Source: JBOFSR01 sp051651645
GTDB taxonomy: Bacteria; Spirochaetota; Spirochaetia; Treponematales; Treponemataceae
Assembly (NCBI GenBank): GCA_051651645.1
Contig: JBOFSR010000097.1
Location: 1 to 28,229 of the forward strand
Length of the DNA stretch: 28,229 bases
Direction: 5' to 3'
The number at the start of each line of letters is the position of its first letter. The stretch's first letter is position 1. Both the position numbers and the translations under genes were made by a program. Under the pieces are notes generated by a model. It had not been told where the DNA came from and did not search any database. It worked only from the letters and a program-made list of their open reading frames with translations. Positions 18,345 to 23,459 of the stretch are shown here, in pieces.

Positions 18345-18386
18345 TGGAGATGAGGGGACTTGAACCCCTTACCTCTTGCATGCCAT
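18345..18386 (-). pseudogene. 3' half of tRNA-Ala(GGC): attachment-site scar (att)
   Basis: Reading on the minus strand, 42 nt match tRNA positions 32-73: anticodon loop ATGGCAT (anticodon GGC), 3' anticodon stem GCAAG, variable loop, T arm AGGGG-TTCAAGT-CCCCT, acceptor 3' strand CATCTCC and discriminator A. The bases before the loop (TTTGT) cannot pair with GCAAG, and no D arm or 5' acceptor follows upstream, so the gene is cut at the anticodon loop. Tyrosine integrases often recombine there. The intact tRNA should be restored at the other end of the element, outside this window. Confidence 0.85.
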
Positions 18387-18424
18387 ACAAATAATTCTTT
18401 TCTTTGTATTTTTATCTAAATAAT

Positions 18425-18462
18425 GGTATTTCAATTGATTATATTTTTTTTATTGAAATACC
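18425..18462. repeat. 11-bp perfect inverted repeat next to the attachment site
   Basis: GGTATTTCAAT (18425-18435) and ATTGAAATACC (18452-18462) flank a 16-bp T-rich spacer. It lies 40 bp inside the element and 96 bp past the last minus-strand gene. It may be an integrase/excisionase arm site or a weak terminator for the toxin operon. Confidence 0.6.
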
Positions 18463-18557
18463 GTATATTGCTTTATTTAACTTCTAATGATGTTTTGTTG
18501 CTGTTAAAAATAAAATTCATCGCTTTTCAAGCTTAAGAAAGCTGGTGGCTTCATCTA

Positions 18558-18938
18558 TCATTGCTTATCATTTGGATTCTTAAATAAAACAATACGACCT
18601 GCTGAAAAAAGTGTAAAAGCCGACGATAAGACACTCCATATAGTTTGTGATATTAGTATTATAGAGTTAGAAAAATTTTGTAATGTTAATGATTCTGATG
18701 TAGCAGAAGAATTAACAAAAGAAGCAATTAAAATAGCAAATAAAAAAAATAAAAAAATTTTTAAAGGTGTTAAAAGATTTAAATACTTTATCTGTAAATT
18801 ACCAAGCGTTTTTAGGACAGCAAGAAAATTCAAATGCTTTTGTTTTAATAATGCTTCTAATAAGTCGTTGATATCATATTCTTCAACATTACTTTCCATT
18901 CCCTTTTTTATATCAGGAGTAATTTTCAATTTTTTCAC
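18558..18938 (-). CDS. Putative membrane toxin of Panacea module 2
   Basis: This 126-residue protein has a polar N-terminal half and two hydrophobic segments (about 60-76 and 92-116), ending with a short charged tail. It is a clear paralogue of the protein at 19623-20018. They share LKxLGxLQxxYLNxLxP before the first membrane segment, then an ILI core, and later II..S...W...SSA..LF. The gene starts with GTG one base after the stop of the Panacea gene, so translation is coupled; Met14 is an alternative start with no better ribosome site. By position and partner it is the likely toxin, acting on the inner membrane. This is inference from the genetic pattern of Panacea modules; the family itself is not recognised. 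Confidence 0.65.
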   Translation of the reverse strand: MKKLKITPDIKKGMESNVEEYDINDLLEALLKQKHLNFLAVLKTLGNLQIKYLNLLTPLKIFLFFLFAILIASFVNSSATSESLTLQNFSNSIILISQTIWSVLSSAFTLFSAGRIVLFKNPNDKQ

Positions 18939-18939
18939 C

Positions 18940-19416
18940 TTAATCTGTTGAAACTATTTTTAAGAATTCTTTATGAATTAAAGACAAAGGAATAGGAAGC
19001 CCCCAAATATCACTAATTTTTTCAACCTGATACCAAGCACTGCCTTTTCGATGACTCCAGTTTGAAAGAGTTTTTGCATTATAACAACCAAAAGCATCTA
19101 ATACTTTATCAATTATATCATCTAGATTTTTATTCTCACCAAATCCTATGGGTGCTTTTTTTACAAAAAGAGACTTATTTCTAATAAATTTATATGACGC
19201 TTCAAAAACGGGGCCATTGGGGAGGCATAAAGGCTCCTCTATAAAAAGAAAAGTCTTATAATGAACAAGATATACTCCATATACAATATAAAGCAACTTT
19301 TGCAATTTTGTTTGAGTAAGGCTTATACATTTTTGATTGCATTTATATATGATAAATAAAGTAACATCTTTTGAAGTTAATTCTTTTTCTATTTTTATTT
19401 TTGTTTTTTCTGACAT
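18940..19416 (-). CDS. Panacea-domain (DUF4065/SocA-like) putative antitoxin, module 2
   Basis: This 158-residue protein carries the Panacea/DUF4065 pattern: TKLQKLLYIVYGVYLV (about 36-51), EEPLCLPNGPVFEASY (about 60-75) and ALSNWSHRKGSAW-like TLSNWSHRKGSAW (about 116-128). Panacea proteins are antitoxins that neutralise very diverse toxins encoded next to them, including membrane-active ones; SocA is a relative acting as a proteolytic adaptor. AAGGAGA lies 7 nt before the ATG. It is first in its operon and is followed at 1 bp by the membrane protein gene. It is about 40% alike in the core motifs, by eye, to the second copy at 20018-20464, with a longer N-terminal extension. Confidence 0.82.
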   Translation of the reverse strand: MSEKTKIKIEKELTSKDVTLFIIYKCNQKCISLTQTKLQKLLYIVYGVYLVHYKTFLFIEEPLCLPNGPVFEASYKFIRNKSLFVKKAPIGFGENKNLDDIIDKVLDAFGCYNAKTLSNWSHRKGSAWYQVEKISDIWGLPIPLSLIHKEFLKIVSTD

Positions 19417-19428
19417 TGTTTTATCTCC

Positions 19429-19572
19429 TTATTTATGTGTTTTCTCGGTAGCCATTTCATGAATTTCTATTAAACCTATATTTTTAACTATACTAGAGTT
19501 TTTATAAAGCATTCTATACTTAGATTTTCTGCCACCTGCATCAGCTGAATAGAATCCTTTTAGGCGATGCAC
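19429..19572 (-). CDS. Small ORF or toxin-gene remnant between the two Panacea modules
   Basis: This 47-residue frame starts at GTG 19572 (AAGGA about 12 nt upstream) and its stop lies 12 bp before the module-2 Panacea ATG. The sequence HRLKGFYSADAGGRKSKYRM followed by LY and IGLIEIHEMAT resembles the C-terminal part of RelE/HigB-like mRNA interferases (basic patch, KYR..Y strand, I.EI strand). The N-terminal half of such a toxin is absent, because an in-frame TAA lies just upstream. It is either a remnant or a short peptide co-transcribed between the two modules. The assignment is tentative. Confidence 0.4.
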   Translation of the reverse strand: MHRLKGFYSADAGGRKSKYRMLYKNSSIVKNIGLIEIHEMATEKTHK

Positions 19573-19622
19573 TGTTACCCGTTTTCGTCCTTAATTTGTT
19601 TTAAGTTCTTTCAGTATTTATT

Positions 19623-20018
19623 TCAATCATCTTTCTTTTGCATAAAAATAGTATTAAAAGTAAAAAATAAAGCAATTGCTGAAGATGCTGTTGTCCAAAG
19701 AACCTTTGAAACTTGGATTATTCCCGCTGCAAAGATATTGACACATTCTGGAAGAAACTTGCATTTTTCAAAAAACACTACAACAGCAGGAATCAAGATT
19801 GTCAAGAAAAGAAGCAAAAAAAAATTTTCAGGAAAAAGTATATTTAAATATGCCTCTTGTAGATCGCCTAACTTTTTAAATAAGTTAAAAGTATTGGTAT
19901 TTTTTTGCTTTTTAACATCAAGATTTTCATTTACTTCATCGGGTTTTGTTTCTTCACACTTATCTTCGACAAATTTGCTACCTTTCTCTTTTTCAAACTC
20001 AAAAGATTCTTTACTCAT
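19623..20018 (-). CDS. Putative membrane toxin of Panacea module 1
   Basis: This 131-residue protein has a highly charged N-terminal half (about 1-45, rich in Glu, Lys and Asp). Residues about 44-62 resemble its paralogue (NLFKKLGDLQEAYLNILFP), followed by a membrane segment (about 66-83, FFLLLFLTILIPAVVVFF) and a second one (about 104-125, WTTASSAIALFFTF). The start overlaps the Panacea stop by one base (TAATG) with no separate ribosome site, so its synthesis depends on the upstream gene. It resembles small inner-membrane toxins in size and topology. Only the pairing with a Panacea protein supports toxicity; it could instead be a membrane sensor. Confidence 0.65.
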   Translation of the reverse strand: MSKESFEFEKEKGSKFVEDKCEETKPDEVNENLDVKKQKNTNTFNLFKKLGDLQEAYLNILFPENFFLLLFLTILIPAVVVFFEKCKFLPECVNIFAAGIIQVSKVLWTTASSAIALFFTFNTIFMQKKDD

Positions 20019-20464
20019 TATGTTTTTACTTTTACAAAAAGGGAAAATTCTTTATGAATATAACTTACTGGTATTGGAGCACCCCATTTTTCAGTAAAAT
20101 CATTTATCTCACTCCAAGCACTGCCAGGGCGGTGCGACCACTCTGACAATGATGCTGCAGTAAAATTTCCGTAAGTTTCAACAGTTTTTTCAATAATGCT
20201 AGTAGGCATATCTTTTATTTCATTCTTTGGCTTGTCTTCAAATAAAGGTATTCCTATATTTTTATAATGATTATAAGATTCAATAAAAACTGGCCCGCGT
20301 GGCAAACATAGTGGTTCTTCCATAAAAAGTATATTTTGTTTAACAACAAGGTACGTTCCAAAAACTATGTATAAAAGTTTTTGTATTTTTGTGTTGCTTA
20401 GAGTGAATTTGTTTTTTTGACACTCATAAATTATCATTTCTGAAACAGAAGTAGAGTTTAACAT
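20018..20464 (-). CDS. Panacea-domain (DUF4065/SocA-like) putative antitoxin, module 1
   Basis: This 148-residue Panacea protein has TKIQKLLYIVFGTYLV (about 25-40), EEPLCLPRGPVFIESY (about 49-64) and SLSEWSHRPGSAW (about 109-121). It is closely parallel to 18940-19416 but clearly diverged. AAGGAAG lies 4 nt before the ATG. It leads a two-gene operon with the membrane protein. The promoter TTGATT-N16-TATAAA at 20640-20667 on the minus strand would give a leader of about 170 nt, which contains an intrinsic terminator hairpin (20487-20514) just before the gene, so attenuation is possible. A perfect palindrome ATACTAGTAT lies at the expected transcription start and may be the operator. Confidence 0.82.
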   Translation of the reverse strand: MLNSTSVSEMIIYECQKNKFTLSNTKIQKLLYIVFGTYLVVKQNILFMEEPLCLPRGPVFIESYNHYKNIGIPLFEDKPKNEIKDMPTSIIEKTVETYGNFTAASLSEWSHRPGSAWSEINDFTEKWGAPIPVSYIHKEFSLFVKVKT

Positions 20465-20486
20465 GTCGCTTCCTTTTTAGCCATAA

Positions 20487-20514
20487 ACAAAAAAGGCACA
20501 AAATAATATTGTGC
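20487..20514 (-). terminator. Terminator hairpin in the leader of Panacea module 1
   Basis: GCACAA (20514-20509) and TTGTGC (20501-20496) pair on the minus strand around a 7-nt loop and are followed by CTTTTTTG. It ends only about 23 nt before the antitoxin ATG, so it either ends an upstream transcript or attenuates the module. Confidence 0.65.
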
Positions 20515-20620
20515 TATTTGCTAAGGCTCCTCTAATTTTTAAGTTAAAAATAAAATCATACAAGCTATTTAAAGAAAACTTCTTACTATAGTTTGCACTC
20601 CCAATGATCTTACTTTCAAG

Positions 20621-20667
20621 ATACTAGTATATCGGCATATTTATATATTGACACACTAATAAATCAA
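20621..20667 (-). promoter_or_regulatory. Candidate promoter and operator of Panacea module 1
   Basis: On the minus strand TTGATT (20667-20662), 16 bp, then TATAAA (20645-20640). The 10-bp palindrome ATACTAGTAT (20621-20630) starts about at +3. An overlapping + strand TTGACA-N17-TATTAC (20648-20676) is also present but faces no gene. Confidence 0.45.
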
Positions 20668-20770
20668 TAGTATTACTTTTTGAAAGAAGCTGTCAATAGG
20701 CACGTGTAAAAAAACTGTTTTATATACGTTAAAAAAGGCACTAAAAACTATTAAAAACAGCTTTTTTTTT

Positions 20771-20877
20771 CTATATTTTGAAATCTACAAGGTAAATGTT
20801 ACCTTCTTTTTTTAGCAAGCGCCCTTTTTTGTATCATCGTTTTTGGTTTTTTCTTGTTCTATTTCTGCTCGTAAGGC
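20771..20877 (-). pseudogene. 3' relic of a third XRE repressor gene
   Basis: These about 107 bp are nearly identical to the 3' ends of the two intact XRE genes (22021-22126 and 22544-22641). On the minus strand they encode the same tail (RAEIEQEKTKNDDTKKGAC then stop) and the same downstream bases with the small hairpin GGTAA-CAT-TTACC. Upstream similarity ends abruptly near 20877, next to a 28-bp palindrome, so the rest of the gene was lost by deletion or recombination. Confidence 0.85.
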
Positions 20878-20885
20878 ATGTCTTT

Positions 20886-20913
20886 ATAATAATTTTTCAT
20901 GAAAAATTATTAT
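20886..20913. repeat. 28-bp perfect palindrome
   Basis: Bases 20886-20913 read the same on both strands: ATAATAATTTTTCA in the left arm and its exact complement in the right, with no spacer. It sits 8 bp from the breakpoint of the XRE relic. It could be a recombination or cruciform site, an operator, or a terminator for the upstream 81-aa gene. Confidence 0.8.
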
Positions 20914-20970
20914 CGCATGATTTTAGAAATGTTAATTAAAAACCTAAAAAATCGGTATTTTTTTATTTAT

Positions 20971-21216
20971 TTACACTTTGCAGGTAATTAATTCATTGTA
21001 AATTGTATTATAATTTAAATTATGCTTTGAGCAAAATATATTCAAAAAGTTTTGTTTTCCTCTATCAAAAAGAGCTTTGTTTTTGTGTGCATATTGAAAA
21101 TTAAAAGTTGTACCACTGTTACTCTCTTGAAAAGAAACAAGAGAAGAACCTGTTTTAATATGACGAAAAGAGTATTTTGCCAAACATTTGATAACGCATT
21201 GTATTTCTAATTTCAT
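20971..21216 (-). CDS. Hypothetical protein, second gene of an unrecognised pair
   Basis: This 81-residue protein starts at ATG 21216 (the frame could extend to a GTG at 21234, which overlaps the upstream gene by 11 bp). It contains no membrane segment and four Cys (Cys7, Cys11, Cys69-region and the last residues ITCKV). It has basic, aromatic-rich stretches such as IKCLAKYSFRHIKTGSS. I do not recognise the family. It begins 7 bp after the 155-residue gene and must be co-transcribed with it. The size ratio and the setting among toxin-antitoxin genes make a two-gene addiction or defence pair plausible, but nothing in the sequence proves it. Confidence 0.6.
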   Translation of the reverse strand: MKLEIQCVIKCLAKYSFRHIKTGSSLVSFQESNSGTTFNFQYAHKNKALFDRGKQNFLNIFCSKHNLNYNTIYNELITCKV

Positions 21217-21223
21217 ATAAAAT

Positions 21224-21691
21224 TTACGCCACACACTTTTTAATTTCGTTGAATCTTATTACATATGGATCAAAAGTTTTTTCTTTGTTGCTATTTCTTA
21301 TCGATTCTATTAATTTAGAAATACTTTCTTTTTGTTTGATTTTAATAAAAACAAGAGCCTCATTATATAATTTCTCAAATTCTTCATCCTTTATTTGAGG
21401 AATAAAGATAGATACAGCTTCTTTTGTTTTTATATAAGTAGTTAAAAATTCTAAATTCATTTGCATTAAGCCTAAAATAGAAGCTTTTTCTTTTTTATCT
21501 GAAAAATGTATTCCTAACTCTAAACAGTATGAAATATATGTTTTTTCTTCTTCTGAAAAATAGGTTATAAAATGCAGTTCTGGAATAATAATATTTTCAT
21601 CTTTTTTTGATTTTGCGGTAAAAGAACCAATTCCTTGTATAAAGATTTTTCCAAGTATTTCATTCTCATAACAAAATTTTTGTGAGTTCAT
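21224..21691 (-). CDS. Hypothetical protein, first gene of an unrecognised pair
   Basis: This 155-residue soluble protein has no signal peptide or membrane segment. The N-terminal half looks beta-rich (GKIFIQGIGSF, IIIPELHFITYFSEEE) and the C-terminal half helical and charged (KDEEFEKLYNEALVFIKIK, then ISKLIESIRNSNKE). I do not recognise the family. AAGGACG lies 6 nt before the ATG. A near-consensus promoter (TTGACA-N16-TATACT) stands about 50 bp upstream, with a palindrome AGTATATACT over its -10 and AATGTC/GACATT inverted repeats around it, so the operon looks repressible. Confidence 0.7.
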   Translation of the reverse strand: MNSQKFCYENEILGKIFIQGIGSFTAKSKKDENIIIPELHFITYFSEEEKTYISYCLELGIHFSDKKEKASILGLMQMNLEFLTTYIKTKEAVSIFIPQIKDEEFEKLYNEALVFIKIKQKESISKLIESIRNSNKEKTFDPYVIRFNEIKKCVA

Positions 21692-22020
21692 TGTCGTCCT
21701 TTTATTTTTTAAGTTTTTTGGGAATGTCTATCTACATAAATAGTATATACTCTTTTCGGACATTGTCAAGAAAATCATGATTAAAAATAATTAAAAAACC
21801 AAAAAAATCTAGTTATTATTTTGCAAAATTGTTATCTCTTTGTTGTAAATTCTAACAGGAATTTGCATGTCTTTAATTGTAACTAATGAACATGGCATAA
21901 AGTAGGCTCTTCTTTTGGAAGCCGTTTTAGCAATTTCTTAAATTCTTTTTTTGTGTATTTATTCATACTTTATATAGCAAATAAAATGATTTCTTCCGCT
22001 TATTTCACAAAAAAAATAAA
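21692..22020. other. Intergenic region with decayed reading frames
   Basis: Besides the promoter at 21723-21769, the minus strand carries two short frames. Frame 21883-21966 (27 aa, MNKYTKKEFKKLLKRLPK...) runs into frame 21809-21898 (29 aa, MPCSLVTIKDMQIPVRIYNK...). The latter resembles the first residues of ORF6N-type phage regulatory proteins and then stops. A CAAATAAAATGATTT box like those of the repressor switch lies at 21976-21992. I read this as a decayed gene plus a regulatory box. Confidence 0.4.
21723..21769 (-). promoter_or_regulatory. Strong promoter with palindromes, upstream of the 155-aa gene
   Basis: On the minus strand TTGACA (21769-21764), 16 bp, TATACT (21747-21742). The palindrome AGTATATACT (21742-21751) covers the -10. 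AATGTC (21723-21728) and GACATT (21759-21764) form a wider inverted repeat. Together they suggest an operator. Confidence 0.65.
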
Positions 22021-22059
22021 ATATTTTGAAATCTACAAGGTAAACATTGCCTTCTTTTT

Positions 22060-22458
22060 TTAGCAAGCGCCCTTTTTTGTATCATTATTTTTGGTTTTTT
22101 CTTGTTCTATTTCTGCTCGTAAGGCTTTTTGATCCTCTACTATTTTTTTTGCATATTCAAGTATAAGTTTTTTGCCTCGTGGAGTTGTTTTTTTTGCTTC
22201 GTTTAATAGATCATTTTCAATTTGAGATAATTGTTTTTCTTTATCAAACATGTCTCCTGTGCCTAATCTTAACCATTCCTCATTTACATTAAAAGAAAAA
22301 CAAACAAGTTTTAAATTTTGTTCTGTTATAGAAATTTTTCCGCTTTCAATTAATGAATAAGAACTTTGGGTTATTCCTATTTTTTCTGCAAGTTCTGTTT
22401 GATTCAGTTTAAAATGTTTTCTTAATTCTTTTAAACGATTAGTTATTTCTGCTTTCAT
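22060..22458 (-). CDS. XRE-family transcriptional repressor (copy 2)
   Basis: This 132-residue protein, from Met at 22458, has an N-terminal HTH_3 domain (about 4-60) with the recognition-helix region LAEKIGITQSSYSLIESGKI. A conserved NVNEEWLRLGTGDMF segment (about 60-75) is common to phage-type XRE repressors. A helical C-terminus carries the shared tail EIEQEKTKNNDTKKGAC. No S24/LexA peptidase domain is present. The longer frame to TTG 22494 is rejected: a promoter TTGATT-N17-TATTGT (22494-22466) ends 7 nt before ATG 22458 and there is no ribosome site, so the mRNA is probably leaderless. It is a tandem paralogue of the next gene. Confidence 0.85.
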   Translation of the reverse strand: MKAEITNRLKELRKHFKLNQTELAEKIGITQSSYSLIESGKISITEQNLKLVCFSFNVNEEWLRLGTGDMFDKEKQLSQIENDLLNEAKKTTPRGKKLILEYAKKIVEDQKALRAEIEQEKTKNNDTKKGAC

Positions 22459-22584
22459 ATTTATGACAATATCATTTTTTTTAAGAACAATCAATATTTT
22501 TTATGAAATTTTCATATTTTTAACTTTTAACACCATTAATTTTCTATATTTTGAAATCTACAAGGTAAATGTTGCCTTCTTTTT

Positions 22585-22971
22585 TTAGCAAGCGCCCTTT
22601 TTTGTATCATCGTTTTCGGATTGTTCTATTTCTGCTCGTAATGTTTTTTGGTCTTCAATTATTCTTTTTATATAATCGATAGCTATTCTTTTTGCTGCGG
22701 GAGTTAGTTTTTTGAAATTTTCATAAAGCTCGCTTAATAACTCATCGTTTATGCTTTTTTCGCTAAACATTTCGCCTGTTCCATTTTTTAGCCAATTTTC
22801 ATCAACGTTAAAAAGAGAGCAAATCATTTTAATATTTTTTTCTATTAGTGGTGTTTTTCCTTTTTCTATAGAAGAAATTGCAGAATTTGTCATTCCTAAT
22901 TTTTCGCCAAATTGAATTTGATTTAATTTTAGTGTTTTTCTAATAAGTATTAATCTGTTTATTATGTCCAT
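22585..22971 (-). CDS. XRE-family transcriptional repressor (copy 1), divergent from the rightward operon
   Basis: This 128-residue protein has an N-terminal HTH_3 domain (about 4-58; FGEKLGMTNSAISSIEKGKT), then the NVDENWLKNGTGEMF segment and a helical tail ending ENDDTKKGAC, and no protease domain. It is probably the master repressor of the element: it reads away from the switch region and its own promoter (TTGATT-N17-TAAAAT, 23006-22978) lies among the operator boxes. The -10 ends 6 nt before the ATG and no Shine-Dalgarno exists, so transcription should begin at or next to the A of ATG, as for leaderless lambda cI. An HTH box-like CAAATA (22985) overlaps that promoter, suggesting autoregulation. 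Confidence 0.88.
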   Translation of the reverse strand: MDIINRLILIRKTLKLNQIQFGEKLGMTNSAISSIEKGKTPLIEKNIKMICSLFNVDENWLKNGTGEMFSEKSINDELLSELYENFKKLTPAAKRIAIDYIKRIIEDQKTLRAEIEQSENDDTKKGAC

Positions 22972-23087
22972 TTAAATATTTTATCAAATAGTAAAAAAAA
23001 AATCAATAAAAAAATCAAATAAAATGATTTTTATGCTTGACAAATAAAATTAAATGAATTAAAATCAAATAAGATGATTTACGGAGG
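22972..23087. promoter_or_regulatory. Divergent repressor switch: two promoters and three phased operator boxes
   Basis: Rightward promoter: TTGACA (23037-23042), 17 bp, TAAAAT (23060-23065), then ribosome site GGAGG (23083-23087). Leftward promoter: TTGATT (23006-23001), 17 bp, TAAAAT (22983-22978). CAAATAARAT boxes start at 23016, 23041 and 23066, exactly 25 bp apart. The outer two are dyads AAATCA-N7-TGATTT (23012-23030 and 23062-23080). The right dyad covers the rightward -10, and the middle box overlaps the -35. Confidence 0.8.
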
Positions 23088-23093
23088 TATATT

Positions 23094-23255
23094 ATGAGTG
23101 AAGTTGAATTAAATGAAAAACTTGATTCAGAAATGTTTGAGCAAATGCAAAGTCTTAATAATGTTGCTTGCAAACAAAATGCTATTGCCTATGTTAAGGG
23201 ATTGAGAGATGCAACTGCTCTATTAAAAGAGCAAACAGCTGAACAATCAGCATAA
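23094..23255 (+). CDS. Small hypothetical protein, first gene of the rightward operon
   Basis: This 53-residue acidic, helical protein (MSEVELNEKLDSEMFEQMQ..., ending LLKEQTAEQSA) has one Cys and no HTH, signal or membrane segment. It is shorter than the usual reporting cutoff but well supported: ACGGAGG lies 6 nt before the ATG, directly downstream of the repressible TTGACA-N17-TAAAAT promoter. By position it corresponds to the early gene controlled by the repressor (a cro or anti-repressor position), but the sequence does not show which. Confidence 0.75.
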   Translation: MSEVELNEKLDSEMFEQMQSLNNVACKQNAIAYVKGLRDATALLKEQTAEQSA

Positions 23256-23267
23256 GGGGGAAAGAAT

Positions 23268-23459
23268 ATGACAATGAAGTATTATATATCTGATCCTATT
23301 TCTATTAAAAAAAAATTATCAGAACATAAAAAAAGTATTTTTTTGCGTCCTGATAATTGTATTTGTAAGAGCAAACACAAGTTTTCTTATTGCAACAACA
23401 TAAATAATTGCTGCAATAAACGTGCAAAACTCAGCCAATATCCTTGTATGTTTTACTAA
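23268..23459 (+). CDS. Small Cys-rich hypothetical protein
   Basis: This 63-residue basic protein has seven Cys, several of them paired (CICKSKHKFSYC, then NNCCNKR and PCMF), which suggests a metal-binding knuckle or disulfides. It starts 12 bp after the 53-residue gene and has a GGGGGAAAGA ribosome site, so it is probably second in the rightward operon. Its last 29 bp overlap the 3' end of the convergent metallopeptidase gene. I do not recognise the family; the codon pattern is AT-rich and uninformative. Confidence 0.5.
   Translation: MTMKYYISDPISIKKKLSEHKKSIFLRPDNCICKSKHKFSYCNNINNCCNKRAKLSQYPCMFY

Larger units (their letters stand above)
20465..20970. other. 506-bp region between Panacea module 1 and the 81-aa gene
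   Basis: No intact gene was found. From left to right it holds the module-1 leader with its terminator hairpin (20487-20514), the candidate promoter/operator (20621-20667), the XRE tail relic (20771-20877) and the 28-bp palindrome (20886-20913). The remainder is AT-rich with nothing I can support. Confidence 0.6.

Noticed and set aside
19567..20097. 176-aa frame on the + strand
   Set aside because: It is antisense to the module-1 membrane-protein gene, which is conserved in its paralogue and coupled to a Panacea gene.
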